From the NCBI GenBank assembly GCA_050951405.1, contig JBMNIZ010000015.1, positions 62,001-126,000 of the forward strand: 64,000 bases of DNA. The letters are read 5' to 3'. Shown here one piece after another: positions 33,674-43,034 of the stretch; position 1 is the first letter of the stretch, and each line of letters starts with the position of its first letter. The position numbers were made by a program, and so were the translations under genes. This stretch comes from JBMNIZ01 sp050951405. GTDB taxonomy: Bacteria; Bacillota; DULZ01. The notes below the pieces were generated by a model. It ran no database searches. It saw only the letters and a program-made list of their open reading frames with translations, and had not been told where the DNA came from.

Positions 33674-35317
33674 TTACTTTTCGATATAAGCCCAGCGGAA
33701 TTCCTGGTAGCCGCCGACCATGGGGACGATGACCCCCTTAATCCAGGGCTTGTACATATTCACATTAGTATAAAAATAAATGGGAATAACGGGCATGTCT
33801 TCCATCAGAATCCGCTCGGCTTCATGCATGGCTTTGATGCGAACAGCCGGGTCCGAATTGGACTTGGCTTCTTTGATCAAACGGTCATATTCGGGATTGC
33901 CCCAGTTAGTTAGGTTATTGCCGTTACCAGTCGTCCACATATCCAGAAAGCTCATGGCATCGGTATAATCGCCGCTCCACCCTGCCCGGGTTAGCTGAAA
34001 ATCACCGCTCTGCATGGAGTTTAAATATATTCCCCATTCCTGGTTGGCTAGGGAAATATTAGAGATGCCCAGATTTTGCTTCCACATTTCCATCAAGGCC
34101 TCGGCGATTTTCTGGTGAGCTTCATGGGTATTAATAAGGACCTTAATTTCCGGCAGACCCTTGCCGTCAGGATAGCCGGCTTCAGCCAAGAGTTCTTTAG
34201 CTTTGGCAATATCTTCCTGAAAACAGTCTCCTCCCTTTTCCCGGAAATCGTCGCCGGGCATTACATCAGGCAATCCATAAGGAACCACAGCATAGGCCGG
34301 GTTTTGTCTGGCCTGAGTAACGTTATCAATCAGTGCCTGGCGATCAATGGACATGGCAAAAGCTTTACGAACCCTCGGATCATCAAAAGGCTTTTTCTCC
34401 ACATTGAACAAATAATAGTAGGTGGCCAGCTCCGGGTAAATGGTGGCTATACCCTCCTCCAGCAAACGGCCAATCTCTTCCAGAGGCGGGCTTTCGGCAA
34501 TATCGATCTGTCCGGCCTCAAACATGCTCAATTCGGTAGTTGCGGATTCCACCATGGTCATAATAATTCTATCCAGTTTAATTGCCTCCGCATCCCAATA
34601 ATCAGGATTCTTCACCAGTTCTATTTTCTGATGGTGTTCCCATTTCTCAATTTTAAAAGGCCCATTGCTGACCAGAGTCTCCACCTTGGCATGCCAGTCC
34701 GGATTGGCTTCCACCACCGCCCGGTTAACCGGATACAAATTAGGAAAGGCCGTTAAACTTAAAAAATAGGGAGTTGGCGCTTCCAATATCACTTCCAAGG
34801 TATAATCCTCCAAAGCTTTGACCCCTACTTCATCAGCGGATACTTCCCCCGCATTGTATTTCTCGCCGTTTTTCACATAGAAACACTGATAAGCGTACCC
34901 GGCACCGGTTTCCGGAGCAAGGAGCCTCTTCCAGGCATATTCGAAATCATGGGCAGTAACGGGATCTCCGTTAGTCCATTTCGCTTCCCGCAGATGGAAA
35001 GTATAGACCAGACCATCATCGGAAATAACCCAGGACTCCGCCATGGCGGGAACGGGCTGGGAATTTTCATCCAAGCGAGTTAATCCTTCGAACATTGCCA
35101 TTTGTACGGTGGCTTCCAGCTTGCCGGTGGCCATGGCCACATCCAATGTTTCTGGTTCTGCAGATAAATTATAAATAAGAACCGCTTCCTGAGGAGTAAC
35201 GTCTTCTTTTCCCTGATCCTGTTCCGATGGTTTTTGACCGGCACAGCCTCCCAACAAAAAAAGAGCAGTTATTAGCAGACAGACCAGAGCTAAAACCCAC
35301 CTGCTTTTATTAATCAT
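33674..35317 (-). CDS. oppA: Oligopeptide-binding lipoprotein OppA
   Basis: A 547-residue extracytoplasmic solute-binding protein family 5 member. It has a lipoprotein signal peptide with lipobox LGGC near residue 25, then the SBP_bac_5 fold. Typical elements are EPETLDVAMATG, YTFHLREAKWTNGDPVTAHDFEYAWKR (in part), and a C-terminal WGNPEYDRLIKEAKS. First gene of the opp operon. The family binds peptides with little side-chain specificity, but some members bind nickel chelates or opines. Confidence 0.92.
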   Translation of the reverse strand: MINKSRWVLALVCLLITALFLLGGCAGQKPSEQDQGKEDVTPQEAVLIYNLSAEPETLDVAMATGKLEATVQMAMFEGLTRLDENSQPVPAMAESWVISDDGLVYTFHLREAKWTNGDPVTAHDFEYAWKRLLAPETGAGYAYQCFYVKNGEKYNAGEVSADEVGVKALEDYTLEVILEAPTPYFLSLTAFPNLYPVNRAVVEANPDWHAKVETLVSNGPFKIEKWEHHQKIELVKNPDYWDAEAIKLDRIIMTMVESATTELSMFEAGQIDIAESPPLEEIGRLLEEGIATIYPELATYYYLFNVEKKPFDDPRVRKAFAMSIDRQALIDNVTQARQNPAYAVVPYGLPDVMPGDDFREKGGDCFQEDIAKAKELLAEAGYPDGKGLPEIKVLINTHEAHQKIAEALMEMWKQNLGISNISLANQEWGIYLNSMQSGDFQLTRAGWSGDYTDAMSFLDMWTTGNGNNLTNWGNPEYDRLIKEAKSNSDPAVRIKAMHEAERILMEDMPVIPIYFYTNVNMYKPWIKGVIVPMVGGYQEFRWAYIEK

Positions 35318-35649
35318 TTTTTATGTGCCTCCTCCAAAATATCCCTTTCTTCTCACTTGCTCCTTTCAGAATCAGTCCACCCCCCTGGCCTCACCCCCTC
35401 TTCTCTATCTACGGCCCGATCCGTCAATGATCAGGCCATCGCTTTAATAAAAACCCTTTTTCAAGCTCAGATGTTCTTTTACAAAAAATACGACTGATTA
35501 CTTTTCCTGCCATATCGGTGAATATTCTCTTTTCCTGCCAAAATTCCTGCAATAGCGACATTTTTCTGGATCTACCCTTCCTGGGTTATCCGGCGTGTGA
35601 TGCATAAGAAATCCGGAAAAGAAAAAACTAAAAACAGGAGGTGATGATA
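35318..35649. other. Divergent intergenic region between oppA and cotF
   Basis: About 330 bases holding the promoters of both the opp operon (minus) and cotF (plus). A 12-bp direct repeat CTTTTCCTGCCA occurs at 35501-35512 and 35529-35540. I could not assign convincing -35/-10 boxes; a TGAATA at 35519-35524 resembles a sporulation sigma -35, but no matching -10 follows. Confidence 0.45.
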
Positions 35650-36129
35650 ATGCTCAATTTGACCCAAAAAGAAAGGATGCTTCTGGAAGACCAGAAAAGC
35701 CACGAAGAGATTTGTGTGCAAAAATACCACAGTTTTGCCAATCAAGTACAAGACCCCCAATTGCGCCAGTTGCTGCATGACTACGGCGCTCAGGAGCAAC
35801 AGCACCTGCAGACAATTAATCAAATTCTTGCAGGCCAGATGCCGGCCCTGCCCCAGCAAGGCCCATCCGGAGGACAAACCATGCCTTCCGGAAAAAGTCC
35901 CAAGCCGGAGTCGGCATCAAGTACGCCAGTGGGGCCAAATGATGCCTTGCTTCTTAATGACCTGCTCATGACGGAAAAGTATGTATCCGGTACTTACGAT
36001 ACGGCTATCTTTGAGTTCACCGATTCTAACATTAGACAAATTCTCAACCATATTCAAAAAGAAGAACAACAGCATGGGGAAGGAATTTTTCAGTACATGC
36101 AATCCCACGGTCTCTACAACCCTCACTAA
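35650..36129 (+). CDS. cotF: CotF-family spore coat protein
   Basis: A 159-residue ferritin-like coat protein. Two helical halves (about 1-62 and 92-152) each carry the charged heptad-like pattern of Coat_F (KSHEEICVQKYHSFANQ and DLLMTEKYVSGTYDTAIFE). They are joined by a proline/glycine/serine-rich linker of about 30 residues (around 65-95). AGGAGGTGAT is 8 bases before ATG 35650; earlier in-frame GTG/ATG codons overlap this site. It should be a structural or interacting protein of the spore coat, made in the mother cell. It indicates an endospore-former. Confidence 0.85.
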   Translation: MLNLTQKERMLLEDQKSHEEICVQKYHSFANQVQDPQLRQLLHDYGAQEQQHLQTINQILAGQMPALPQQGPSGGQTMPSGKSPKPESASSTPVGPNDALLLNDLLMTEKYVSGTYDTAIFEFTDSNIRQILNHIQKEEQQHGEGIFQYMQSHGLYNPH

Positions 36130-36150
36130 AGAAGACGAACAACAAGCAGC

Positions 36151-36186
36151 AAAACCTGCAGTCCTAAACCACTGCAGGTTTTTGCT
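36151..36186 (+). terminator. Terminator of cotF
   Basis: AAAACCTGCAGT (36151-36162) and ACTGCAGGTTTT (36171-36182) form a perfect stem with an 8-base loop, followed by TTGC. The A-run on the left makes it usable in both directions. Confidence 0.85.
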
Positions 36187-36215
36187 CTCAGATTATGGTC
36201 GCGTATCCGATAGCC

Positions 36216-36266
36216 CTCCTGGCATTCCTCCCGCCTTCAATGTATAATAAGGTGGAATGCCAGGAG
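36216..36266. promoter_or_regulatory. Perfect 13-bp inverted repeat framing the EamA promoter
   Basis: CTCCTGGCATTCC (36216-36228) and GGAATGCCAGGAG (36254-36266) are exact reverse complements, 25 bases apart. The gap holds a TATAAT (36243-36248), and the right arm overlaps the ribosome site AGGAGGTG (36262-36269) of the transporter gene. It may be a repressor operator on DNA, or a hairpin hiding the ribosome site in read-through transcripts. Confidence 0.7.
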
Positions 36267-36276
36267 GTGCCTGAAA

Positions 36277-37165
36277 TTGGACAAAAAAACAAAAGGAATG
36301 CTTTTGGTGGTGGCTGCGGCCTTTTTTATTGGAACGGAAGCCATCTTTGCCAAATTAGTATACGGAGCCGGGGTCAATGTAATCACCACCATTACGCTGC
36401 GCTTTACCCTGGCTTCCCTCATTGTACTCCCCATTCTCATCATTACCGGTCACAGCCTCCGGATACCGCCGGGAAGGCGCGGTATGATGCTGGGATTGAT
36501 CCTGGCCTATATTATTGTGGCCGCCTTGCTTTTTCAGGCTTTTGCCCTGCTGCCGGCTTCCCAGGCCATCATGCTTCTTTATGCTTATCCTTCTTTAACC
36601 GCCCTCCTGTCTTTCATGCTTGACGGGGAATTGCTAAGCAAAGAAAAGATTCTGGCCCTGGTCTTATCCGCCCTGGGTCTGGTATTACTTCTCTGGAGCT
36701 CCTGGAATTATGTAAACATAATGGGGGTCCTCTGTGCCCTGGGTGCAGCCCTGGCGAACTCCTTTTATTTTATCTATTCCTCCAAAATGCTGCGCCAGAC
36801 CCACCAGCTGACTCTCACCAGCTGGTTATTTCTGAGCAGTGCCCTTTTCTACTTGGACCACCGGCCTTTTTTCCGGCAGCTTGACCCTAAACGTTCAGCC
36901 GTCTGCCTGGCTCTATCTGCTGGGCTTGAGCCTCGTTTCTACAGTGCTATCCAAACTGGCCTTAGTTTATGGATTGCCTCTCACCGGCCCCACCCAGGCG
37001 GCCATCATTTGCACTTTGGAACCGCCGGTTACTGTTCTGCTGGCCTACTTTGTTTTCCGGGAAGTCTTTACCGGAGTGCAGATCCTGGGAGCTCTTCTGA
37101 TCCTTTTAGCCGTGATCCTTCCTCCCGTAATGGAGACTAGTCCCTCTTTCACCGTCAAAAAGTGA
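36277..37165 (+). pseudogene. EamA/DMT-family transporter, frame-broken
   Basis: A drug/metabolite-superfamily carrier of about 295 residues and ten helices, with the EamA repeat twice. The N-terminal part reads from TTG 36277 (7 bases after AGGAGGTG) as GMLLVVAAAFFIGTEAIFAK and is in frame to about 36840-36870. The C-terminal part is in the next frame and clearly belongs (TVLSKLALVYGLPLTGPTQA, ILGALLILLAVILPP). The total length, 889 bases, is one base more than a multiple of three, consistent with a single inserted base. Either a recent pseudogene or a consensus error. Substrate unknown; such carriers often export amino acids or metabolites. Confidence 0.75.
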
Positions 37166-37256
37166 AATTGTCGTTTTAAAAGTATCCCAGGACTGCCTGG
37201 TATAATATTTCCCCAGCCAATTGATTTCAGGAATAAATAGATAATCTCATAATAAT

Positions 37257-37814
37257 TTAGCCTGAGCACCAGCGTTCTATCAGATTATGCTTAATTTTGA
37301 GGTGATCAAGAACTCGACCGATACTGTGGTCTATTATTTCTTCAATGGATGACGGTTTGTTATAAAAAGCCGGTATCGGTGGCATGATAACAACTCCCAT
37401 CCGAGCTAGAGTCAACATATTCTCCAGATAAATCGGAGTTAAAGGAGTTTCCCTGGTAACCAGGATCAGTTTCCGCTGTTCCTTAAGAGTTACACTGGCT
37501 GCTCTGATTAGCAAATTATCATCATAACCATGAGCTATTCCCGCCAGAGTTTTCATACTACAGGGAGCAATGACCATCCCATCTGTCAAAAAGGAACCGC
37601 TGGCGATGGCCCCTGCTAAATTGTGGAAATCATACCAATGGCAAGCCAATTTAGATATTTCGTCAACGCTAAGGCCTAACTCCATTTCGATTGTCTGTTT
37701 TGCCCATGGACTGATAACCAAGTGTACTTCCACTTTTTTTTCTATTAATATCTGCATCAGGCGGTACCCATAAATAGCCCCTGATGCTCCCGAAATACCC
37801 ACGATTATACGCAT
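37257..37814 (-). CDS. ubiX: UbiX-family flavin prenyltransferase (copy 2)
   Basis: A 185-residue paralogue of the protein at 18723-19292, with the same FMN-binding opening (MRIIVGISGASGAIYGYRLM) and near-identical C-terminal 110 residues; they differ mostly in residues 25-70. It makes the prenyl-FMN cofactor needed by UbiD-type decarboxylases. Here a UbiD gene is in the same run of genes, so this is the natural partner. Last gene of cluster 2, convergent with the EamA gene. Confidence 0.9.
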   Translation of the reverse strand: MRIIVGISGASGAIYGYRLMQILIEKKVEVHLVISPWAKQTIEMELGLSVDEISKLACHWYDFHNLAGAIASGSFLTDGMVIAPCSMKTLAGIAHGYDDNLLIRAASVTLKEQRKLILVTRETPLTPIYLENMLTLARMGVVIMPPIPAFYNKPSSIEEIIDHSIGRVLDHLKIKHNLIERWCSG

Positions 37815-37897
37815 TCCCCTCACCAATCTTTCTCTGATCGACCGTTATAACGAAATAGCAAGTAATTAAACAAGCAGCCTCGCCATATAACAGGTGC

Positions 37898-38944
37898 TTA
37901 ATAACTGATTTCGCAGCCAAGCCCAAGTTCTTTCGCTTTAGAATGTATTACTGCGCCAACTGCCGCAAACTGAATACCAAGACCGATATTATTAATCCAC
38001 AAAACTGATTGCCCATCATCAGGGCCCGAAATCTTTCCAGCCACAATTGACGCCAATTCGGGATAATTAGTCCAATCAGGCTCATCCAAATTACATGCGG
38101 ATATATTATGCTTTGCTCCCAACTCCCGTAAAGGATCATGGGCGTTAAAAGGTTCATAACCGGGAATATAGTTGGTGGGAGAGCCGTAATGGGTATTTAC
38201 CACTACATAGTCCGAATTTGCACAGACCTCCCAGCCTACTTCGGCAAATTTTACGCAAGATATAAAACGTCCCGGAGCAACCCACTCGGGTTTGCAGACT
38301 TGAGAAATAGAACTGGTGGCCATGATCAGCAAATCAGCGCCTTCGACCGCCTGAGATGCATTTTCGGCGGCTACTATTTTTATCCCCTTAGAGGCAAATC
38401 TTTCGATTAATGCCTTTTTGTTTTCCTCGTTAGGATCATAGACTATAATCATCTGGGGTTTTTTAACACAGAGAATAGCCTCTATAGCTGCATAGCCTTG
38501 TCTGCCACAGCCAAATACCGCCGCCTTTTCCACCGTTTTTTTTGCTAAATACTTGATTGCCAATCCGGTAGTTGCCCCTACCCGCATAGCCTGCACATAT
38601 TCATCCGGAAATATTGCCAGAGGCAACCCGTCTTCCAGACTGAATAGAACTACCAAACCCACGTATTTCTTTCCAGCACCTGCCTTAATAATGCTATCCC
38701 CGTATTTTTTCCAGGCTAGCAGATTGGAATTAATCCGAACCGCACTTACCTTTAGACTAGGAATAATACCGTCCATTGATTTTAGCAGATAATAAACATC
38801 CCCAGCCATCGAAGCCCAACTGTCGGTACGAGGCCTGTATACAGCTTTGTTTGATCCCAATTCCAAATACGCTTTTTCAACTGCATTTAACGCGTCCTGC
38901 ATTGTCAAAGCTTTTTGAACTTCTTCTCCACTAAGAATAAGCAT
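37898..38944 (-). CDS. Ornithine cyclodeaminase / mu-crystallin family protein (OCD1)
   Basis: A 348-residue NAD(P)-binding protein of the OCD/mu-crystallin family, whose members include ornithine cyclodeaminase, alanine dehydrogenase, ketimine reductase and pyrroline-2-carboxylate reductase. The opening MLILSGEEVQKALTMQDALNAVEKAY and the Rossmann motif AAVFGCGRQGYAAIEA are typical. It ends with NIGLGIQFAAVGAVI. ATG 38944 lies 8 bases after TTGGAGG. Two family members flank cluster 2, this one and the one at 45844-46913; they are only distantly alike, so they probably act on different steps. Confidence 0.85.
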   Translation of the reverse strand: MLILSGEEVQKALTMQDALNAVEKAYLELGSNKAVYRPRTDSWASMAGDVYYLLKSMDGIIPSLKVSAVRINSNLLAWKKYGDSIIKAGAGKKYVGLVVLFSLEDGLPLAIFPDEYVQAMRVGATTGLAIKYLAKKTVEKAAVFGCGRQGYAAIEAILCVKKPQMIIVYDPNEENKKALIERFASKGIKIVAAENASQAVEGADLLIMATSSISQVCKPEWVAPGRFISCVKFAEVGWEVCANSDYVVVNTHYGSPTNYIPGYEPFNAHDPLRELGAKHNISACNLDEPDWTNYPELASIVAGKISGPDDGQSVLWINNIGLGIQFAAVGAVIHSKAKELGLGCEISY

Positions 38945-39035
38945 GGCAAAACCTCCAATTTTTTGATTTCTTTCCAAACCCAACAATTATTTAAAACCAG
39001 CTACCTTTAAGTGAAATTACAATCAAGTATCTTTT

Positions 39036-39695
39036 TTACAGTGATTCCAAATACTTGATTGTATAATCTAACCCGACAACATCACCATATTTCATATGAA
39101 TATCGAAAAGATTCAATTTATGCGCAGTCTCTGATCGGTCAGCAACACACTCCAAAGGGATTATAACTCGGTAATTATAAGAAAAAGCGTCAACTGCGGT
39201 GGCCCTAATACACCCACTGGTGGACATGCCCGTGATGATTAAAGTATCGACCATATAATAATTCAAATAACTGACCAAATTAGTACCAAAAAAAGCACTG
39301 GGGCGATCTTTTAATATTACCAGATCTTGCTCATGTCTTGGGGACAGTTCTTGGACAATTTCCCAGGGATCCGGCAGGTTGGCAGCGTCTTTGATGATTC
39401 TAAGTTGACCCCGCTTTCCCAGACCCCGTTGTGGAAGTGTAGGGCGCTCTGATTTTTTTGTGTAGACAATCGGTATATTCAATAACCTTGCCTGTTTGAT
39501 TAACTTAGCAATATTTTCAATACATGGTCTACCGGCTTTGCTGCAACCAGTTGAAAAACGATCATCCACAAAACTATAGGTCATATCCACAACAATAATG
39601 GCAGGACGTTTGCCAAATCCTATATTTGTTATAGTACGATACTTTTCGTAAGCCTTTCGGTCTTCCGGTGAAATCAGATCATCCCAAATCGCCAT
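39036..39695 (-). CDS. Isochorismatase-family cysteine hydrolase
   Basis: A 219-residue hydrolase. The catalytic triad is visible: Asp in AIIVVDMTYSFVDD, Lys in VILKDRPSAFFGT and Cys in GMSTSGCIRATAVDA. This subgroup includes N-carbamoylsarcosine amidase, maleamate amidohydrolase (in nicotinate degradation), biuret hydrolase and nicotinamidase-like enzymes, all of which cut C-N amide bonds. In cluster 2 it probably removes ammonia from an amide made after ring opening. Start ATG 39695 follows GGGAGGG; the longer frame to 39740 lacks a site. Confidence 0.85.
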   Translation of the reverse strand: MAIWDDLISPEDRKAYEKYRTITNIGFGKRPAIIVVDMTYSFVDDRFSTGCSKAGRPCIENIAKLIKQARLLNIPIVYTKKSERPTLPQRGLGKRGQLRIIKDAANLPDPWEIVQELSPRHEQDLVILKDRPSAFFGTNLVSYLNYYMVDTLIITGMSTSGCIRATAVDAFSYNYRVIIPLECVADRSETAHKLNLFDIHMKYGDVVGLDYTIKYLESL

Positions 39696-39741
39696 TCTCT
39701 CAACTCCCTCCCGGATGGTATTGACAAAAGACCCAACCAAA

Positions 39742-40947
39742 TTATCGACTAGAAGTTACCAACAATGCTCCAAAAATCATCAGCAGACTACTAGCGAAAA
39801 ATACAATTTTAAAGCCCACTTCTATACCAGCCAGACCGATAATAATGCCTCCAATCAAGGGGCCTGTAAAATTTCCTAAAGCAGTAGCCGTAGCCGTCAG
39901 GCCGAAGACAAACCCTCTTTGATGAAAAGAACAGGACATACCGATTAAAGCATTGGCAACAGGAATAATCCCAGCCATAAATCCCCCGAAAATTAGCCGA
40001 AAAAATATCAAATGCCAAACAGTAGAAACGTAGGCTTGAGATACAGTAATAATTGCTGCGCCAAACAAACAAACCAGAAGGGTCTGATAATGATAACCGC
40101 GATCAACGAATCGGCCCAATGCTGGGGCTAAAATTAAATGAAGAATTGCCGGTGCCATAATAATCGCTGCCACTATTAATTCTAATCGATCGCCCCGATA
40201 CAGGTAATCTGAATAGACCGCTAATTGGGGTTCCAAGCATTTGACCGTAAATTGCATGGCGATTAAAACAACAAAAAGAGCTAAAAATATTCTTTTAGAA
40301 GCAATCAATTTTAAGCCATCTACCAAGTTGTTTCTGCTGCTACTTTCATTTTGTTGGTTGGGCACCAAAGGTGACCGTCTTTTCGTTTCTTTAATACCCA
40401 ACCAGACTGCAAAAAACATGGCCAAGGCCAGGTATCCAGCTACTGCAAAACTCAAGCGGTAGCCCAAACAGTGGATAATAGCACCTCCCATGCCAGGCCC
40501 CAGCAGCATTCCTGCCATTTGACCGGTCTGAAACAATCCCATGGCGTAACCCAGCCTGTTTTCAGGGGTCTCAGTAGCAATAAATGCTATTGCTGCCGCA
40601 TTAAAGCCGCTAAAACAACCAAGTAAAAATCTGATGGCTAAGAGCTGGTAAACATTATTCACAAAGCTTATGAGCATCATTGATATGGTCATAGCGAGCA
40701 AGGCTCGTAAAATCATCGCTTTTCGACCGTATCTGTCCGCAAATAACCCCCAAATTGGGGCACTTAATGACTGACCTAAAAATCCACTTGAAGCAATAAG
40801 TCCCGCCCAAAATGCCGCCTGCTCGGGAACTACTACGCCCAGCTCCCTAACGAATAGCGGCAAATAGGGATTAACGAAAGTACGAGCAACAAAAATAACA
40901 AACATGGTCAAGGTAAGAATAAATATGTTTTTCCGCCAAAGTTCCAT
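39742..40947 (-). CDS. MFS transporter (cluster 2)
   Basis: A 401-residue, 12-helix major facilitator. Loop 2-3 reads WGLFADRYGRKA, a good motif A. The N-terminal helix FVARTFVNPYLPLFVREL resembles multidrug/sugar-efflux-type carriers. Placed between UbiD and the amidase with short gaps. It may export a product or take up the substrate alongside the Tct system. Confidence 0.82.
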   Translation of the reverse strand: MELWRKNIFILTLTMFVIFVARTFVNPYLPLFVRELGVVVPEQAAFWAGLIASSGFLGQSLSAPIWGLFADRYGRKAMILRALLAMTISMMLISFVNNVYQLLAIRFLLGCFSGFNAAAIAFIATETPENRLGYAMGLFQTGQMAGMLLGPGMGGAIIHCLGYRLSFAVAGYLALAMFFAVWLGIKETKRRSPLVPNQQNESSSRNNLVDGLKLIASKRIFLALFVVLIAMQFTVKCLEPQLAVYSDYLYRGDRLELIVAAIIMAPAILHLILAPALGRFVDRGYHYQTLLVCLFGAAIITVSQAYVSTVWHLIFFRLIFGGFMAGIIPVANALIGMSCSFHQRGFVFGLTATATALGNFTGPLIGGIIIGLAGIEVGFKIVFFASSLLMIFGALLVTSSR

Positions 40948-41049
40948 GCAGATCCCCTGCTTACCTGTCCAATAACCCGAGTTTATTCCCTGTTTACCGT
41001 TTTCCTCTGTAATCTGTAAAAGAAATCAAGGATTGAGCATTATAAGTAT

Positions 41050-42457
41050 TCAAATAAAGTTTTTCCAATCATATTTATCTGCTCCCATGGGAATGCTGAT
41101 CCGCTGCTTTTCCCGTTCCTCTTTATACATTAAGGGTGGTTTAGTAGCATCTATTCCCATCTTGGAGCCAAGCCGGATCTGGGGAAATACGCCGGGAGGC
41201 GTGAGAAGTTTGGCTGTAGGGTCTAGGATTAACCCTTTGGTTCGGTTGATAATAAAAACATCATCATGGGGATTGCATCTGGTAGATAAAGACCAGAAAA
41301 CCTGCTGCGGGTCATGAGGGTCCACATCGTCATCAACAGCTATGACAATCCGCGGATGAATATATGGGCTGGACAGAGCAGCCATTAAGGCATCATTAAC
41401 TTGTCCTTCAACAGTTGGCGTAAGTTGGATAAAAGCCACATGGCACCCGCCCACATAAGGGGGAACGACCACGTCTTTTAAGTCCACAAACCCGCCTACA
41501 TCCTTGATCCGTTCATAAAGCACTACTTCCATCGGTAATCCGTCCAAAACCTGAGACTCGGCAATGGGCCTGCCTCCTTGCAAAGCATAATAAATGGGAT
41601 CACGCCGCATGTTATTGCTTTTACTCTTATAAAAGGATTCATGCCATCCCCTGATCGGGCCAATCCCGTATGCTCAGTAAAAGGACCTTCCGGATATCTC
41701 TCATGCGGGGGGACCTCACCCTCAATGACAATTTCCGCATATGCAGGTGCCTCCAGATCGATGGATTTGCAGCGCACCATTTCCACCGGTTCTCCCAACA
41801 GGGTGCCAGCGATTTCCAGTTCATTTACTTCAAAAGAGGTGGTCCAGTTAGCAGCGATATAGTAAGCAGGGTGATGCCCAAGAGCAAGTGCAATTGGCAT
41901 GGGTTTGTTCATCGCTTCATATTTTTGATAGATCATGTGCATATGCCTGGTTGGTGCCATCATAATACCCAACTGCTGTTTGCCCTGAAGCTGCAACCTA
42001 TGCAAAGAGACATTATGGACACCACTTTCCGGATCCTTAACTATCGCTAGATTGCCGCCATTATACGGTCCAGCATCAGCATCACACATTTGATGAAAAG
42101 GTATCTTGAATAAATCTACCTCATCGCCTTCCCAAACCACCTCCTGTACAGGACCACTTTCCACCATTTTTATAGGGGTCAATCCTTTACTCATTAAAGA
42201 CCGTATATGGGGAATAAATTCACGGGGAGTTGTATTCATCCCTATAGCTAAATGTTTCCGGCTCCCATGAATGTATGAGACAGCTTTCCAACCGGGAAAA
42301 CCTTTTAGGTTTTCAAAGTAAGATGCTTTTCCAATCTGCCGGCAATCTGATATGCTAACCCACCTAATTGGGTTCTCGGATCTACTTCCTTGCTAAGATG
42401 CTGGATTAAATCCGCTTCTTCTAGCTGTTGGAGAAAACTCCGCATGTCTTTTGCCAT
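41050..42457 (-). pseudogene. ubiD: UbiD-family prFMN-dependent decarboxylase with two frame breaks
   Basis: The gene starts at ATG 42457 (AGGAGG upstream) and would code for about 469 residues, the normal length. Two one-base losses shift the frame: near 42335 (after YQIAGR, continuing as GKASYFENLKGFPGW) and near 41611 (after VKAIT, continuing as MRRDPIYYALQGG). Adding one base at each restores a full frame; the total of 1408 bases is two short of a multiple of three. Conserved UbiD segments survive, including SLHRLQLQGKQQLGIM, AEIVIEGEVPPHERYPEGPF and VVPPYVGGCHVAFIQL. The family reversibly (de)carboxylates aromatic and unsaturated acids, including pyrrole-2-carboxylate and furan acids. 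Substrate not readable. Pseudogene or consensus error. Confidence 0.85.
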
Positions 42458-42519
42458 AATAAAACCTCCTAACATTCATCAATAAAATATGATCGCTCAC
42501 ATCATCAATAGAAATACAA

Positions 42520-42969
42520 TTACATGAACAAAATGCCCGCAAATAACCTCATGCTAAAGGCCTTGGCAAATATTCCATAAATAGCTGCTATAGTACAAAG
42601 GGAAATGACAATGGACAGCCACCAAGACTCTTTTCCCACAAACTTTAAATAAAATAGCAAAAACAAAGCTGTCCCAACCAAAAAACCTAGTAAATACACA
42701 GCCAACACCAAAGCTAACAAAGAAATGGTTTGGATGTTAGCTTGGAAAAACTCCTTAACACTTGTAGCTGCCACTTTTTCGGTAACAATCCCTCTCTTGA
42801 AATCCCTAACAATAACAGCAATCCCTAAAAACATTGTAGGGATAGCAATAACAATAGGGACAAACTTAGTAATCCAGCTACTTTCCAATAAGCTGGAAAC
42901 TAACATAACCCCTACTCCTAAAGTTAAAACAACAGGGAAGACCATTTCAGCATATGTCTTCAACAGCAC
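42520..42969 (-). CDS. tctB: Tripartite tricarboxylate transporter small membrane protein TctB
   Basis: A 149-residue membrane protein with four predicted helices, typical of TctB. It works with TctA and the binding protein TctC to take up carboxylates with an ion gradient. It lies 65 bases after the tctA end and 62 bases before the UbiD start, in the order TctC-TctA-TctB-UbiD. Confidence 0.8.
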   Translation of the reverse strand: MLLKTYAEMVFPVVLTLGVGVMLVSSLLESSWITKFVPIVIAIPTMFLGIAVIVRDFKRGIVTEKVAATSVKEFFQANIQTISLLALVLAVYLLGFLVGTALFLLFYLKFVGKESWWLSIVISLCTIAAIYGIFAKAFSMRLFAGILFM

Positions 42970-43034
42970 TCACTCCTTGAGAAACAAATAGTCTTACCTC
43001 ATTTTAAGCCCTTTTTTGTCACGAGCGTTCCCTA

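Noticed and set aside
35519..35524. TGAATA upstream of cotF as a sigma-G/F promoter element
   Set aside because: No matching -10 (CATnnTA type) is found at the right distance, so it is not claimed as a promoter.
36277..37140. The 287-residue frame of the EamA gene as a complete protein
   Set aside because: After about residue 190 the sequence stops looking like a membrane protein, while the overlapping frame carries the missing helices. The long frame is a product of the frame break.
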